Source of the DNA: Streptomyces sp. 846.5
Lineage (GTDB): Bacteria; Actinomycetota; Actinomycetes; Streptomycetales; Streptomycetaceae
Direction: 5' to 3'
NCBI RefSeq assembly: GCF_004365705.1
Contig: NZ_SOBN01000001.1
Span: 4,884,001-4,948,000 of the forward strand
DNA length: 64,000 bases
A program made the translations under genes and the position numbers. The notes below the pieces were generated by a model, which searched no databases, was not told the origin of the DNA, and saw nothing but the letters and a program-made list of their open reading frames with translations. Below are positions 1-8,800 of this stretch, piece by piece (the stretch's first letter is position 1; every line of letters begins with the position of its first letter).

Positions 1-1313
1 TTCCGCGGCCGGCCCCGGTAGCCGCCGGTGACCCGCTCGGGCACGCGGCGCCGGTAGACCGTCGGTACGAAGCCCGCCAGCAGGTGCTCCTCCAGCGAGT
101 GCTCGGCCGGGAACCGGGTGGCGTCCAGCAGTTCCGCCGGATTCTCGCCGGGCGTCTCGCTGTACATCGTTCGAGCCAGGACGATCATCAGCGGGGTGCT
201 GAGAACCCGGGCGAGGGTCACGCTCGCCGGGGTCTCCTCGGCCCGGAGCTCCTTCAGGACGAAGTCCCATACTCCTTCGTCGCCGGTCCTGTCGGCGTCG
301 CCGTGGGTGACCGGTCGAGCGGTTCGGGGCAGGTAGTCCGCGAGGTCGTCGAGGGTGAGGTCGATGAGTTCGATGCCGGCGGCCCAGACCAGCGGCGCGC
401 GTGCCGCCTGGACCGCCTCGGCGAACTCGGTGCGTCGGCTGGTCATCACAAGCGGGAGCGAGGTTGCGTTGAGCACTTCCAGCGCCTCGTGCCGCAGGCC
501 CTCCGCGATCTCGTCGAACCCGTCCAGGACGGGCAGCACGAGGTCGGCGTCGACCAGTTCTGCGGCCAGGGTCGACCCGCTGGGGGCCCTGCGGTCCAGA
601 TGCGGATGGTCCCGCAGCAGCCGGTCCACCAGCCAGTCCCGCAGCGCGGTGGTCGTCGGGTCCCAGGACCCGACGCTGAAGATCACCGGCACCCGGTCGG
701 GCAGGGCCGGGGACTTGAGCAGGTCCAGGACGAACCTGATGGTCAGAATCGACTTGCCCGAGCCGGCCCGGCCGAGAATCAGCAGCCGCCCGGACCCGAT
801 GCGCCGGTAGACCTCGGCCACACTCCGCAGGTCACCGCTCAGGTCCAGGCCGCGCGCCGTGGCTCCGGGGGCAAGGCGCTCGATGTTCTCCGCATGGTCG
901 GTCAGGAACGCGGGGGCCGGCCGCCAGCGCACCGGGAGCGGAAACGGGTCGTGGACCCTGCGCTGTTCCTCCTCGCGCTGCCAGCGGCGCCTGACCTCCC
1001 TGGCCAACTCCTCGGCGGCGTCGGCAAACGGACCGGGTACCGGCGACGGTTCGGGAACCGGTTCAGGGACTTCGTCAGGCAGAACTGTCTGCGTCTTCGC
1101 CAGCGCGGCTGTCAGTCGTCGGCGGTCGTCGGCCCCGAGCCCCAGGGCATCCGCGAGCAGGTTCACCGTCCCGAGCCGGTGATCGGTGGACTTGCCGGTC
1201 TCCAGCCGGCGGATGGTGCGCACACTCACTCCGGACCGCTCCGCCAACTGCTCCTGCGTAAGCCCTGACTGCGTCCGCAGGCGGCGCAACAGAGGGCCGA
1301 GCTCATCCGTCAC
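1..1313 (-). CDS. XRE-type HTH / NACHT NTPase, C-terminus cut by the window edge
   Basis: The reading frame is open to the left edge, so only the first 437 residues are visible. The GTG start at 1313 has a GAGAGG ribosome site 7 nt upstream, and the only upstream in-frame ATG is followed at once by a stop. Residues 5-60 form an XRE-type helix-turn-helix (QSGLTQEQLAERSGVS...RRLETG). A charged Pro/Glu-rich linker follows. A NACHT-type P-loop NTPase comes next, with Walker A GRAGSGKS near residue 190 and a Walker B-like LPVLDGFDEI near 260, followed by a sensor-like TSRR. NACHT proteins are STAND-class switches, and several bacterial ones act in anti-phage defence. HTH-NACHT proteins are common in Streptomyces with mostly unknown roles. 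The missing C-terminal sensor region would decide the function. Family assignment is firm; the defence role is inference. Confidence 0.85.
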   Translation of the reverse strand, partial: MTDELGPLLRRLRTQSGLTQEQLAERSGVSVRTIRRLETGKSTDHRLGTVNLLADALGLGADDRRRLTAALAKTQTVLPDEVPEPVPEPSPVPGPFADAAEELAREVRRRWQREEEQRRVHDPFPLPVRWRPAPAFLTDHAENIERLAPGATARGLDLSGDLRSVAEVYRRIGSGRLLILGRAGSGKSILTIRFVLDLLKSPALPDRVPVIFSVGSWDPTTTALRDWLVDRLLRDHPHLDRRAPSGSTLAAELVDADLVLPVLDGFDEIAEGLRHEALEVLNATSLPLVMTSRRTEFAEAVQAARAPLVWAAGIELIDLTLDDLADYLPRTARPVTHGDADRTGDEGVWDFVLKELRAEETPASVTLARVLSTPLMIVLARTMYSETPGENPAELLDATRFPAEHSLEEHLLAGFVPTVYRRRVPERVTGGYRGRPR

Positions 1314-1448
1314 GTCGGCACCTCTCAGGTCATGAGCATGACGGCCAGAGCCTACCCTGACGACCGGTCACATATGGCCGGTGCCCTGGCCTGTCCGTCG
1401 AACAGCAGCAACACCAGCATCGGTGCCGTCCGGTTGCGAGGAGGAAAT

Positions 1449-1682
1449 GTGGCTTACCGCTACTGGTGTGGCGAATGCGGTTTCAGGACGGCGTGGCTGA
1501 GCGAGTCCCAGGGCCAGGAGAGACAGATCGAGCACTATGCCAAGCGGCACCCCGGAATCGACCCCGGCGGCCATGTGGAGGTCAACCGAAGGAAACCGGG
1601 CGCGGCTCGCGGATGCGCCAAGGCGCTGGGACTCGTGGTCCTGCTGCTGATCCTCGCGGCATCCTGCCGCGGCCAGTGGTGA
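1449..1682 (+). CDS. Small zinc-finger protein with C-terminal membrane segment
   Basis: This gives 77 residues from a GTG at 1449, chosen because GAGGAGG lies 4-5 nt upstream and because the protein then begins directly with the ordered part. A longer frame from 1332 would add 39 residues of low-complexity sequence without a better ribosome site. Residues 7-10 are CGEC, followed about 17 residues later by H-x4-H, a C2H2-like zinc-binding pattern. The last 20 residues are hydrophobic (ALGLVVLLLILAA) and end in CRGQW, which suggests a tail anchor. It is divergent from the XRE-NACHT gene at 1313. I recall similar small proteins in Streptomyces but know no function. Its stop codon lies inside a 12-bp tandem repeat. 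Confidence 0.7.
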   Translation: MAYRYWCGECGFRTAWLSESQGQERQIEHYAKRHPGIDPGGHVEVNRRKPGAARGCAKALGLVVLLLILAASCRGQW

Positions 1683-1711
1683 ACCCGGTGGTGAACCCGG
1701 TGGTGAACGCG
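1676..1711. repeat. 12-bp tandem repeat, three copies
   Basis: The unit GTGGTGAACCCG occurs twice exactly and a third time with one change. It spans the stop codon of the small zinc-finger gene and ends just before the 3' end of the opposing DUF3048 gene. No function is evident. Confidence 0.6.
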
Positions 1712-1725
1712 GCCCCTGGCTCGGG

Positions 1726-2763
1726 TCAGCCCGCCAGCACGATCCAGGTCCGTCCGATGGCCAGGTCCATCGGCGTGCCGTTGACGGTGTACTGGGTGGG
1801 CGAGGTGTCGGTGGGCTTGGACCACTGGCCGTGCCAGACCCTGCCGTCGCGGTAGAAGTCGGCCGTGCCCTGGCCGGTGGTCTGCGAGAAGACCTCGTTG
1901 TCCGGGTGGCCGGCGTTGAAGTCGGTGTACTTGCCGGGGGCGACCTGGACGTGCTGGACGATCACGTTGGTGGTGCTGAGCCGTCCCTGGTCCGTCGTCG
2001 TCCCGGCCCGGCCGTCGACCGAGACCAGCCAGCTCGTGCCCGACGCGGTGAAGGCGAAGGACGCGGCGGGCATCCGCACCGTGACGGTGGCGGCGGCCTG
2101 GCCGCCGGCCGGTGCGGGGCCGAAGCGGAAGCCGACGTCCTGGGCCTGGGCCAGACCCGGGAAGGCGGCGAAGACCTCGGAGGGGCGGATGTAGGTCGGG
2201 TCACTGCCGCTGTTGCTGAACAGCTGCGGGTCGGCGGTCGCGGTGATGTTCTGCAGGTTGGCCGCCGCGAGGTCGGGCAGCAGGCCGGATATCGCGCCGG
2301 AGTAGGCGAGCCCGACCCGACCGTAGGGGGCGAGCAGCGGGATGTCGGTCTGCCGGGCGCTGCGCACCGGGCCGACCCGCGGTGGCGTGTGCCGGCTGTC
2401 GAAGACGGCCAGGTAGCGGCTGAGGCCGCCCTCGACGCGGATCACGTAGACCAGGTCGGCCGAGTTCAGGCCGGCCTGCCGGCCTTGCGCGGAACCGACG
2501 TTGTCGACTTTCACGGCGAGGACGTGCCCTGCGGTCCCCTCGCCGGTCAGTGGGTTGCCGACCGGCGAGGCGGATGACGTGGACGGCTGAGGAGCCGCGC
2601 CGCCACCCCCCGGCGTGACGCCGAACCAGATCCCGGCACCGACCACGGCCAGGCCCGCGAGGGCGGCGCCGGTCCGGGCAGCGCGTCGGCGCGTGCGGGC
2701 ACGGTGAGCGCCGGGGCCGCTGGGACTGCTGCCCGCCTGCGGGGCGGTTCCGTCGTCCGTCAT
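1726..2763 (-). CDS. DUF3048 domain protein (YerB-like), membrane-anchored, extracytoplasmic
   Basis: The protein is 345 residues. The N-terminus has a basic stretch (RARTRRRAART) followed by one hydrophobic segment (GAALAGLAVVGAGIWFGV), consistent with a signal anchor, and then a Ser/Pro/Gly linker. The core has the DUF3048 hallmarks: AVKVDNVGSAQ...GLNSADLVYVIRVEGGLSRYLAVF and VGPVRSAR..D. The C-terminal half (FYRDGRVWHGQWSK) corresponds to the second part of the family. YerB-like proteins are exported; their activity is not settled. The start ATG at 2763 sits before a long AT-richer intergenic region, so the gene is probably monocistronic. It converges with the small zinc-finger gene. Confidence 0.85.
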   Translation of the reverse strand: MTDDGTAPQAGSSPSGPGAHRARTRRRAARTGAALAGLAVVGAGIWFGVTPGGGGAAPQPSTSSASPVGNPLTGEGTAGHVLAVKVDNVGSAQGRQAGLNSADLVYVIRVEGGLSRYLAVFDSRHTPPRVGPVRSARQTDIPLLAPYGRVGLAYSGAISGLLPDLAAANLQNITATADPQLFSNSGSDPTYIRPSEVFAAFPGLAQAQDVGFRFGPAPAGGQAAATVTVRMPAASFAFTASGTSWLVSVDGRAGTTTDQGRLSTTNVIVQHVQVAPGKYTDFNAGHPDNEVFSQTTGQGTADFYRDGRVWHGQWSKPTDTSPTQYTVNGTPMDLAIGRTWIVLAG

Positions 2764-3080
2764 CTGCGCTCACCACCCGGGGCTCGCGGGTTTCGCTCCA
2801 CTCCACCATGCCTCGTACCGGCCGGGTGCGACAGCCCGCAGCTGCCGGGCCGATTTCCCTGGCAACCGACCCAGTAAATTACGGGTGAGGTCGGTAATAA
2901 ATTATAGGTAAGCGGGCGATCGGTTCCGCAGACGGTCTGAGATCTGTCCTCACGCGCAATTCATTGAGGTCTCAGCAGAATTGGCGATTTTCGGGTCCGG
3001 CACCCCGTAGTGTTTTCCATGTCGAGAGCGAACAGCGCAAACGGCAGAGGGAATTCACCCGCAGCGAAGAAGGAGCACCC
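2764..3080. other. 317-bp intergenic region, probably divergent promoters
   Basis: This stretch lies between the divergent DUF3048 gene and the small peptide gene. It holds an unusually AT-rich patch for this genome (about 2870-2910), including the short palindrome GTAAATTAC at 2874-2882 and, a little further on, AATAAATTATAGG. I see no open reading frame with a plausible ribosome site. The AT-rich patch is the likely promoter or regulator-binding zone for one or both flanking genes, but I cannot assign exact -35 and -10 boxes. Confidence 0.4.
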
Positions 3081-3224
3081 ATGAGCTTCCACAAGATCGC
3101 CCCGATCGGCCAGAACCGCAAGCCGGCCCCCGCTCCCAAGGCCGCCGCCAGGCCCCTGGCCAAGCCTGCGGCGCGGAAGCCCGCCGCGCCGCGGCCGCGC
3201 CCGGTGGGTGGTCAGGGCCGCTAG
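3081..3224 (+). CDS. Small cationic Pro/Ala/Lys-rich peptide (47 aa)
   Basis: The ATG at 3081 has a clear AAGGAG ribosome site 5 nt upstream. The peptide begins MSFHKIAPIGQNRKPAPAP and continues as a repetitive mix of Pro, Ala, Lys and Arg (about 10 Pro, many basic residues, no acidic residue), ending in VGGQGR. A hairpin terminator follows at once, and then an ABC exporter gene on the same strand. The peptide has no signal sequence, Cys, or recognisable leader. It could be a nucleic-acid-binding basic peptide or an exported cationic peptide; composition alone cannot tell. The strong ribosome site is the main reason for calling it a gene. Confidence 0.55.
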   Translation: MSFHKIAPIGQNRKPAPAPKAAARPLAKPAARKPAAPRPRPVGGQGR

Positions 3225-3237
3225 CAGTCCGCTGCGA

Positions 3238-3270
3238 GGCGGGGCCCCGGAACTGCTCCGGGTCCCCGCC
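3238..3270 (+). terminator. Hairpin terminator or attenuator between small peptide and ABC gene
   Basis: GGCGGGGCCCCGGA pairs with TCCGGGTCCCCGCC (one bulged base) around a five-base loop. There is no clear T-tract, so it may only partly terminate and could set the ratio of small-peptide to ABC-transporter transcript. Confidence 0.6.
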
Positions 3271-3307
3271 TCGGCCGTGTTCCGCCGGGAAATGAAGGGG
3301 AGTTGAC

Positions 3308-5065
3308 ATGGGGGACGTCAGGGAGGCGTTCGCGCGCTTCTGGCCGCTGACGCGGGGTGACCGCAGATGGCTTGCGCTGATCGTCGGCTGCGTGGTCGTG
3401 GCCGCGCTCACCGAGACGGCGTCGATCCTGCTCTTCGCACGGATCACCGACCATGCGCTGAAGGCCGGTTCGCTCGCCGCGTTCTGGGGACCGGCCGGGG
3501 CCTGGCTGGGCGCCGCTGTGCTGGGCGCGTTCATCGGTTATCTCGGCAACTCGCTGGCGGTGTGGACCGCCGAGAGATTCGTCCTGCGACTGCGTGCGGA
3601 GGCCTTTCGGCACGTCCAGGAGCTTCCTCCGGATTTCTTCCAGCGGCACCGCCAGGGGGATCTGGTCGAACGCCTCACCGGCGATGTCGAGGCTATGGAA
3701 CAGATGGTGGTTTCCGGCGTCGTCGGAACGGTCGGTGCGGCCTTCTCCGTGGTCTTCTACGCGGCCGCCGCCCTCTGGATCCGCTGGGACCTGACCCTGG
3801 TCACCTTCGTCCTCGCCCCGCTCTTCCTGCTCGCCGCCCGGCGTTTCTCCGGCCGGATCAGGAAGGCGTCCCAGGAGGAGCGCGCCGCGGACGGCGCGAT
3901 CACAGCGGTCGTGCAGGAGTCGCTCGGCAACATGGTGCTGACCCAGGCCTACAACCGCCGTGGCGCGGAGGAGCAGCGGCTGGACCGGGAGGCCCGCGCC
4001 TGGATGCGCGCGTCCGTGCGCGGAGCGCGGGCCGGCGAGATGTACGCGCAGGTCGTCGAGGTCATCGAGACCCTGTGCGTGCTGACGGTGATCGGCCTGG
4101 GCGCCTGGGAGATCTCCCGAGGACGGATGTCCCTGGGCCAACTGCTGGCCTTCGCCGCCTTCCTGGGCTACCTCTACCCGCCGATCCGCAACCTGGGCCA
4201 GCTGGGGCTGAGCCTGACCGCCGCCACCGCCGGCGCGCAGCGCCTCCAGGAGATCCTGGACGAAGAACCCGCGGTCGCCGACCCCGCCGACCCGGTCCCG
4301 GCCTGGCCGGTCCACGGCCGGGTCAGCTTCCACGGCGCGTCCTACCGCTACCCGGATGCCGCCCAGGACTCCCTGCACGACGTCACCTTCACGGCGAGCC
4401 CGGGCGAACTGGTCGTGGTCACCGGCACCAGCGGCGCCGGGAAGTCGACCCTGTCGAAGCTGCTGACGCGCTTCTACGACCCCACCGCGGGCGTGATCCG
4501 CCTGGACGGCGTCCCCCTGGGCGACCTGCCGCTGGAGTTCCTGCGGGAGGACGTCGCGCTGCTGCCCCAGCAGACTCTCATCGTGCACGGCACCATCCGC
4601 GAGAACATCGAGTGCGGCCGGCCGGGCGCCACCGACGAGCAGATCATGCAGGCCGCACGCGACGCCGCCGCGCACGAGTTCATCAGCGCGCTGCCCGAGG
4701 GCTACGCGACGCGGATCGCCCCCGGCACAGCGGCACTCTCCGGAGGCCAGCTGCAGCGGATCGCCATCGCCCGCGCGATGCTGCGCGCCGCCCCGGTCAT
4801 GATCCTGGACGAGCCCACGGCCGGACTCGACTCCGTCGCGGCACGTCAGGTGGTGCAGCCGCTGCGGCGACTGATGGCGGGGCGCACGACCATCGTGATC
4901 ACGCACGACCTCTCGCTGGCGCCCGACGCGGACCGGGTCCTGGTCCTGGACGGCGGACGCCTGGTGGAGGCCGGCACCCATGACGCACTGGTGGCCCTGG
5001 GCGGAGCGTACGCGGCACTCGCGACGCCGGGAGCGGCGCGCAGCGCGGTGCCGGCGCCGGTCTGA
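3308..5065 (+). CDS. ABC transporter, fused permease and ATPase (exporter type)
   Basis: The 585-residue half-transporter works as a dimer. Residues 1-300 form an ABC exporter transmembrane domain with about six hydrophobic segments (first LALIVGCVVVAALTETA). Residues 330-575 are the ATPase: Walker A GTSGAGKS near 374, Q-loop LPQQT, signature LSGGQLQR near 477, Walker B VMILDEPT and H-loop ITHD. It has no C39 peptidase domain. The ATG at 3308 follows GGGGAG. It resembles lipid/multidrug/peptide exporters of the MsbA/LmrA type; the substrate is unknown. The upstream 47-residue basic peptide on the same strand is a candidate substrate or regulator, which is inference from position only. Confidence 0.9.
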   Translation: MGDVREAFARFWPLTRGDRRWLALIVGCVVVAALTETASILLFARITDHALKAGSLAAFWGPAGAWLGAAVLGAFIGYLGNSLAVWTAERFVLRLRAEAFRHVQELPPDFFQRHRQGDLVERLTGDVEAMEQMVVSGVVGTVGAAFSVVFYAAAALWIRWDLTLVTFVLAPLFLLAARRFSGRIRKASQEERAADGAITAVVQESLGNMVLTQAYNRRGAEEQRLDREARAWMRASVRGARAGEMYAQVVEVIETLCVLTVIGLGAWEISRGRMSLGQLLAFAAFLGYLYPPIRNLGQLGLSLTAATAGAQRLQEILDEEPAVADPADPVPAWPVHGRVSFHGASYRYPDAAQDSLHDVTFTASPGELVVVTGTSGAGKSTLSKLLTRFYDPTAGVIRLDGVPLGDLPLEFLREDVALLPQQTLIVHGTIRENIECGRPGATDEQIMQAARDAAAHEFISALPEGYATRIAPGTAALSGGQLQRIAIARAMLRAAPVMILDEPTAGLDSVAARQVVQPLRRLMAGRTTIVITHDLSLAPDADRVLVLDGGRLVEAGTHDALVALGGAYAALATPGAARSAVPAPV

Positions 5066-5165
5066 CGCGCGGCCCAGCCCGCCGACCGACTACGACGGGG
5101 CCGACAGCGGAGCGGGCGCCCGCGCCACCCGACAGCCACGCGCTGAGGCCAGGCCGGCGCTGGCG

Positions 5166-5612
5166 TCAGGCCGGTTCGGTGGCGTACGGGGCCATCGCCT
5201 CGATGGTTGCCTCGGGGGTGAACGGACGGCCGCCGGCGACCATGTCCCGGAGATCCCGGAAGTAGTTGACGTACAGGTCCGGGGTGAAGGTGTTGAGCAT
5301 GACCGTGGGCTCGTCGGTCGGGTTGGCGAAGGTGTGCGGCGCTCCGGGCGGGACCATGACCAGCGTTCCGGCGGGTGCGTCGTAGCTGGTCTCGCCGACG
5401 GTGAAGCGCGCCGTGCCGGACACCACGTAGAAGCCCTCGTCGTGCCGGGCGTGGCGGTGCTGCGGCGGTCCGTCGGTGTGCGGCGCGACGGTGATCTCGG
5501 CCATCCCGAGCCGGTGTCCGGTGGTCGAGCCGTCCTCCATGATCCGGATGCGGGTCGGGCCGAGCTGGATCGACTCGCCGTCGTCCGGGCCCACTACCGA
5601 TACGTCTGTCAT
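5166..5612 (-). CDS. Single-domain cupin protein
   Basis: This is a 148-residue protein starting at the ATG at 5612, preceded by GGAGG at a good distance; the frame extends upstream to 5678 but without a ribosome site. Cupin motif 1 is HRHARHDEGFYVVSG (His52, His54, Glu59) and motif 2 is PPGAPHTFAN (His93), so three or four metal ligands are present. Single-domain cupins range from dioxygenases and isomerases to sugar-binding proteins, and the sequence does not say which. It stands alone, convergent with the ABC transporter gene. Confidence 0.85.
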   Translation of the reverse strand: MTDVSVVGPDDGESIQLGPTRIRIMEDGSTTGHRLGMAEITVAPHTDGPPQHRHARHDEGFYVVSGTARFTVGETSYDAPAGTLVMVPPGAPHTFANPTDEPTVMLNTFTPDLYVNYFRDLRDMVAGGRPFTPEATIEAMAPYATEPA

Positions 5613-5852
5613 GTGATCCTCCAGCTGGGATAGCCTGCCTTCATTATGATAGCTGACTCTCGTCATTGGTGTGAACACTCCTGCGGATTTTTGATCGGTG
5701 CATGCAGGCGGAGACGGGCGGAGGCGGCCCCCGCTTTGATAACAACCTGGACCCGAGTGATGCCAGTGAATGTGTGTGCGTGGTAAGAACAGCGTGCCTA
5801 ATTAGTAACGCGCCTGCGTGAGTGCCGGACGCGCCTGGGGGAGGGGTCCGGC

Positions 5853-8800
5853 TTGCCCGGTCAGTTCATATCCGCGCTTGTTGGTCGCTACCGGACCGGA
5901 GCGCGGCGCCGCCGTCCGGGGATCGGGTCGGTGGTCTCCTCCGTGGTCGCCGCGGCCCTGGTCGGCGCGCTGACCGTGGCCGTCGCACCGCCCGCGCGGG
6001 CCGACCAGAGCACCCAGGGCGTCGACAACCTGCGGACCAACTGGGACAAGACCGAGACCGCGCTCTCGCCGGCCGTGGTGCAGTCCTCCGCGTTCGGAAA
6101 GCTCTTCGCCACCCAGCTGGACGGGCAGGTCTACGCCCAGCCGCTGGTGATCGGCAGCCAGGTGCTCGCGGTCACCGAGAACAACACCCTCTACGGCCTC
6201 AACTCCAGCACCGGCGCGATCAGTTGGAGCAAGAACTACGGCGCCGCCTGGCCCGCCTCGGCGATCGGCTGCAGCGATCTGACGCCCAGCGTCGGCGCGA
6301 CCGCGACGCCCGTCTACGACGCCGCGAGCAACACCCTGTACTTCACCACCAAGGTCGACGACGGCACCAGCACCCATCTCCACCCGCAGTGGCTGATGCA
6401 CGCCGTGGACCCGGGCTCCGGCGCCGAGCGCAGCGGCTGGCCGGTCACCATCGCCGGCAGCCCAAGCAACGATCCCAGCGCCACCTTCAACGCCTTCTAC
6501 GAGCAGCAGCGCCCCGGGCTGCTGCTGCTCGGCGGCGTCGTCTACGCGGGCTTCGGCGCGCACTGCGACGTGAAGCCGTACCGCGGCTACGTCGTCGGCG
6601 TGAGCACCACCACCCACAGCATCACCGCGATGTGGACCACCGAGACCGGCACCGGCGCCAGCGGCGCCGGCATCTGGCAGTCCGGCGGCGGCCTGGTGTC
6701 CGACGGCTCCGGACGGATCTTCTTCAGCACCGGGAACGGCATCAGCCCGCCCCCGGCACCGGCACGAACGGGACCGGCTACCTCGCCGAGTCCGTGGTGC
6801 GGCTCCAGGTCGGCGCCAACGGGGCGCTGAGCACGGGCGACTACTTCAGCCCGAGCAACGCCGCCACCCTGGACCTGAACGACCAGGACGTGTCCTCCGG
6901 CGCGCCGATGGCCCTGCCCGACGGCTTCGGCACCACCTCGCACCCGCACCTGCTGGTGCAGCAGGGCAAGGACGGCCGGGTGTTCCTGCTGGACCGGGAC
7001 AACCTCGGCGGCATGGGCCAGGGCTCCGGCGGCGGCAACGCCGTGGTCGGCGTGACCGGTCCCTACCAGGGACAGTGGGGCCACCCCGCGTTCTGGGGCG
7101 GCGACGGCGGCTACGTCTACCTGATCGGCAACAACGGCCCGCTGCGCGCGCTCAAGTACGGCGTCAACGGGGCCGGCAACCCCGCGCTGACCCTCACCGG
7201 GCAGAGCCAGGACGTGTTCGGCTACACCAGCGGATCCCCGGTGGTCACCTCCAACGGCACCGACTCCTCCAGCGCCCTGGTCTGGATGGTCTCCGCGACC
7301 GCGGCCTCCGGGGCGGGCGGCACCCTGCGCGCCTACAGCCCGACCCCCGACAGCAACGGCCTGCTGCCGCTGCTCTGGTCCGCGCCGGTCGGCACCGCCG
7401 CCAAGTTCAGCACCCCCACCGTCAGCGGCGGCAAGGTGTACGTCGGCACCAGGGACGGCCTGCTCTACGGCTTCGGCAGCCCGGCCCGCACCGCGGTCAC
7501 CGCCGCCGCGCTCGACCTGGGACAGGTCGCCGTCGGCAGCACCGGCAGCGGCACCATGACGCTGACGGCCACTCAGGGCGTCACCGTGACCGGCCTGACC
7601 GCGTCCGCCTCGTTCTCCGCCACCGCGCCGACGCTGCCGCAGACGCTGGCCACCGGCGCCACGCTGGACGTGCCGATCAGCTTCTCGCCGACCACCACCG
7701 GCGGCGTCAACGGAACACTGACGGTCGCGCTCTCGGACGGCGAGAAACTGGTCTTCGCCCTGCACGGGGTGGGCACCAAACCCGGGCTGGGCGCGGCGCC
7801 GACCGCGCTGGCCTTCGGGACCGTGCCCACCGGCACCACCTCGACCGTGAACCTGCAGATCACCAACACCGGGACCGATCCGGAGACGCTCGGCACGATC
7901 ACCGCGCCGTCCGCCCCCTTCACCGCCTCCGGCCTGCCGGCCGCGGGCACCGTGGTGGCCCCCGGCAACTCCTTCGTCGCCTCGGTGACCTACACCCCGG
8001 TCGGGTCCCAGGCCGACAGCTCCGCCCTGACGATCGCCAGCAGCAGCGGCGGCGCCAACCACTCGCTCAGCGTCCCGATCACTGGTACCGCCATCGTCGG
8101 CCAGGGCCACCTGGCCTTCTCGGCGGCCTCGGTGGACTTCGGCTCGGTGGCGGTGGGCAGCTCCAAGTCGCTCTCCTTCTCCATCACCAACACCGGCAAC
8201 ATCCCGGTGACCGTCACCAAGGCCAAGGCTCCGGACGGCGACTTCACCAGCCCGACGCCGCTGTCCGAGGGCCTGATCATCGGCCCGAACCAGACCGCGG
8301 TGCAGAAGGTCACGCTCACCCCGACCACGGCCGGGACGCTGACCGGCGCCTACGAGGTCACCGGGGACGGCGTCAACGCCGACGGAACCCCGCAGGGCGC
8401 GATGTACGAGCAGTTCACCGCCACCGGCACCGGTACGGCCATCTCCACCTCGGCGCAGACCGGTCCCTGGAAGGCGAACGGCACGGCAGTACTGCCCGGC
8501 GACGGCAGCATCCAGCTCAACCCGGCGACCGCCGGCTCGGCCGGCACGGCCGTCTTCACCAAGCCGCTGCTCACCGACGGGCTGCGCGCCACCTTCACCG
8601 CGAAGCTTGGCCCCGGCACCGGCGGCGACGGGATGACCCTGTCCCTGCTCGACCCGGCCGCCACCACCACCAGCGCACTGGGCGCGACCGCCGCCGGCCT
8701 CGGCATCGGCGGGCAGCCGGGCGTGGTGGTCGCGCTCAGCACCGGCTACAACACCAAGATCGGCTCGTCGAACTTCGTCGGCGTCGGATACAGCACCGCG

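Noticed and set aside
3221-4981. 586-codon minus-strand frame opposite the ABC transporter
   Set aside because: It is the mirror of a high-GC coding region; it lacks conserved motifs and a ribosome site, while the plus strand has full ABC motifs.
5822-6745. Frame-2 start at GTG 5822 as the true N-terminus of the large secreted protein
   Set aside because: That stretch is Arg/Ala noise without a signal peptide; the frame from 5853 carries the signal peptide and propeller until the C-run lesion.
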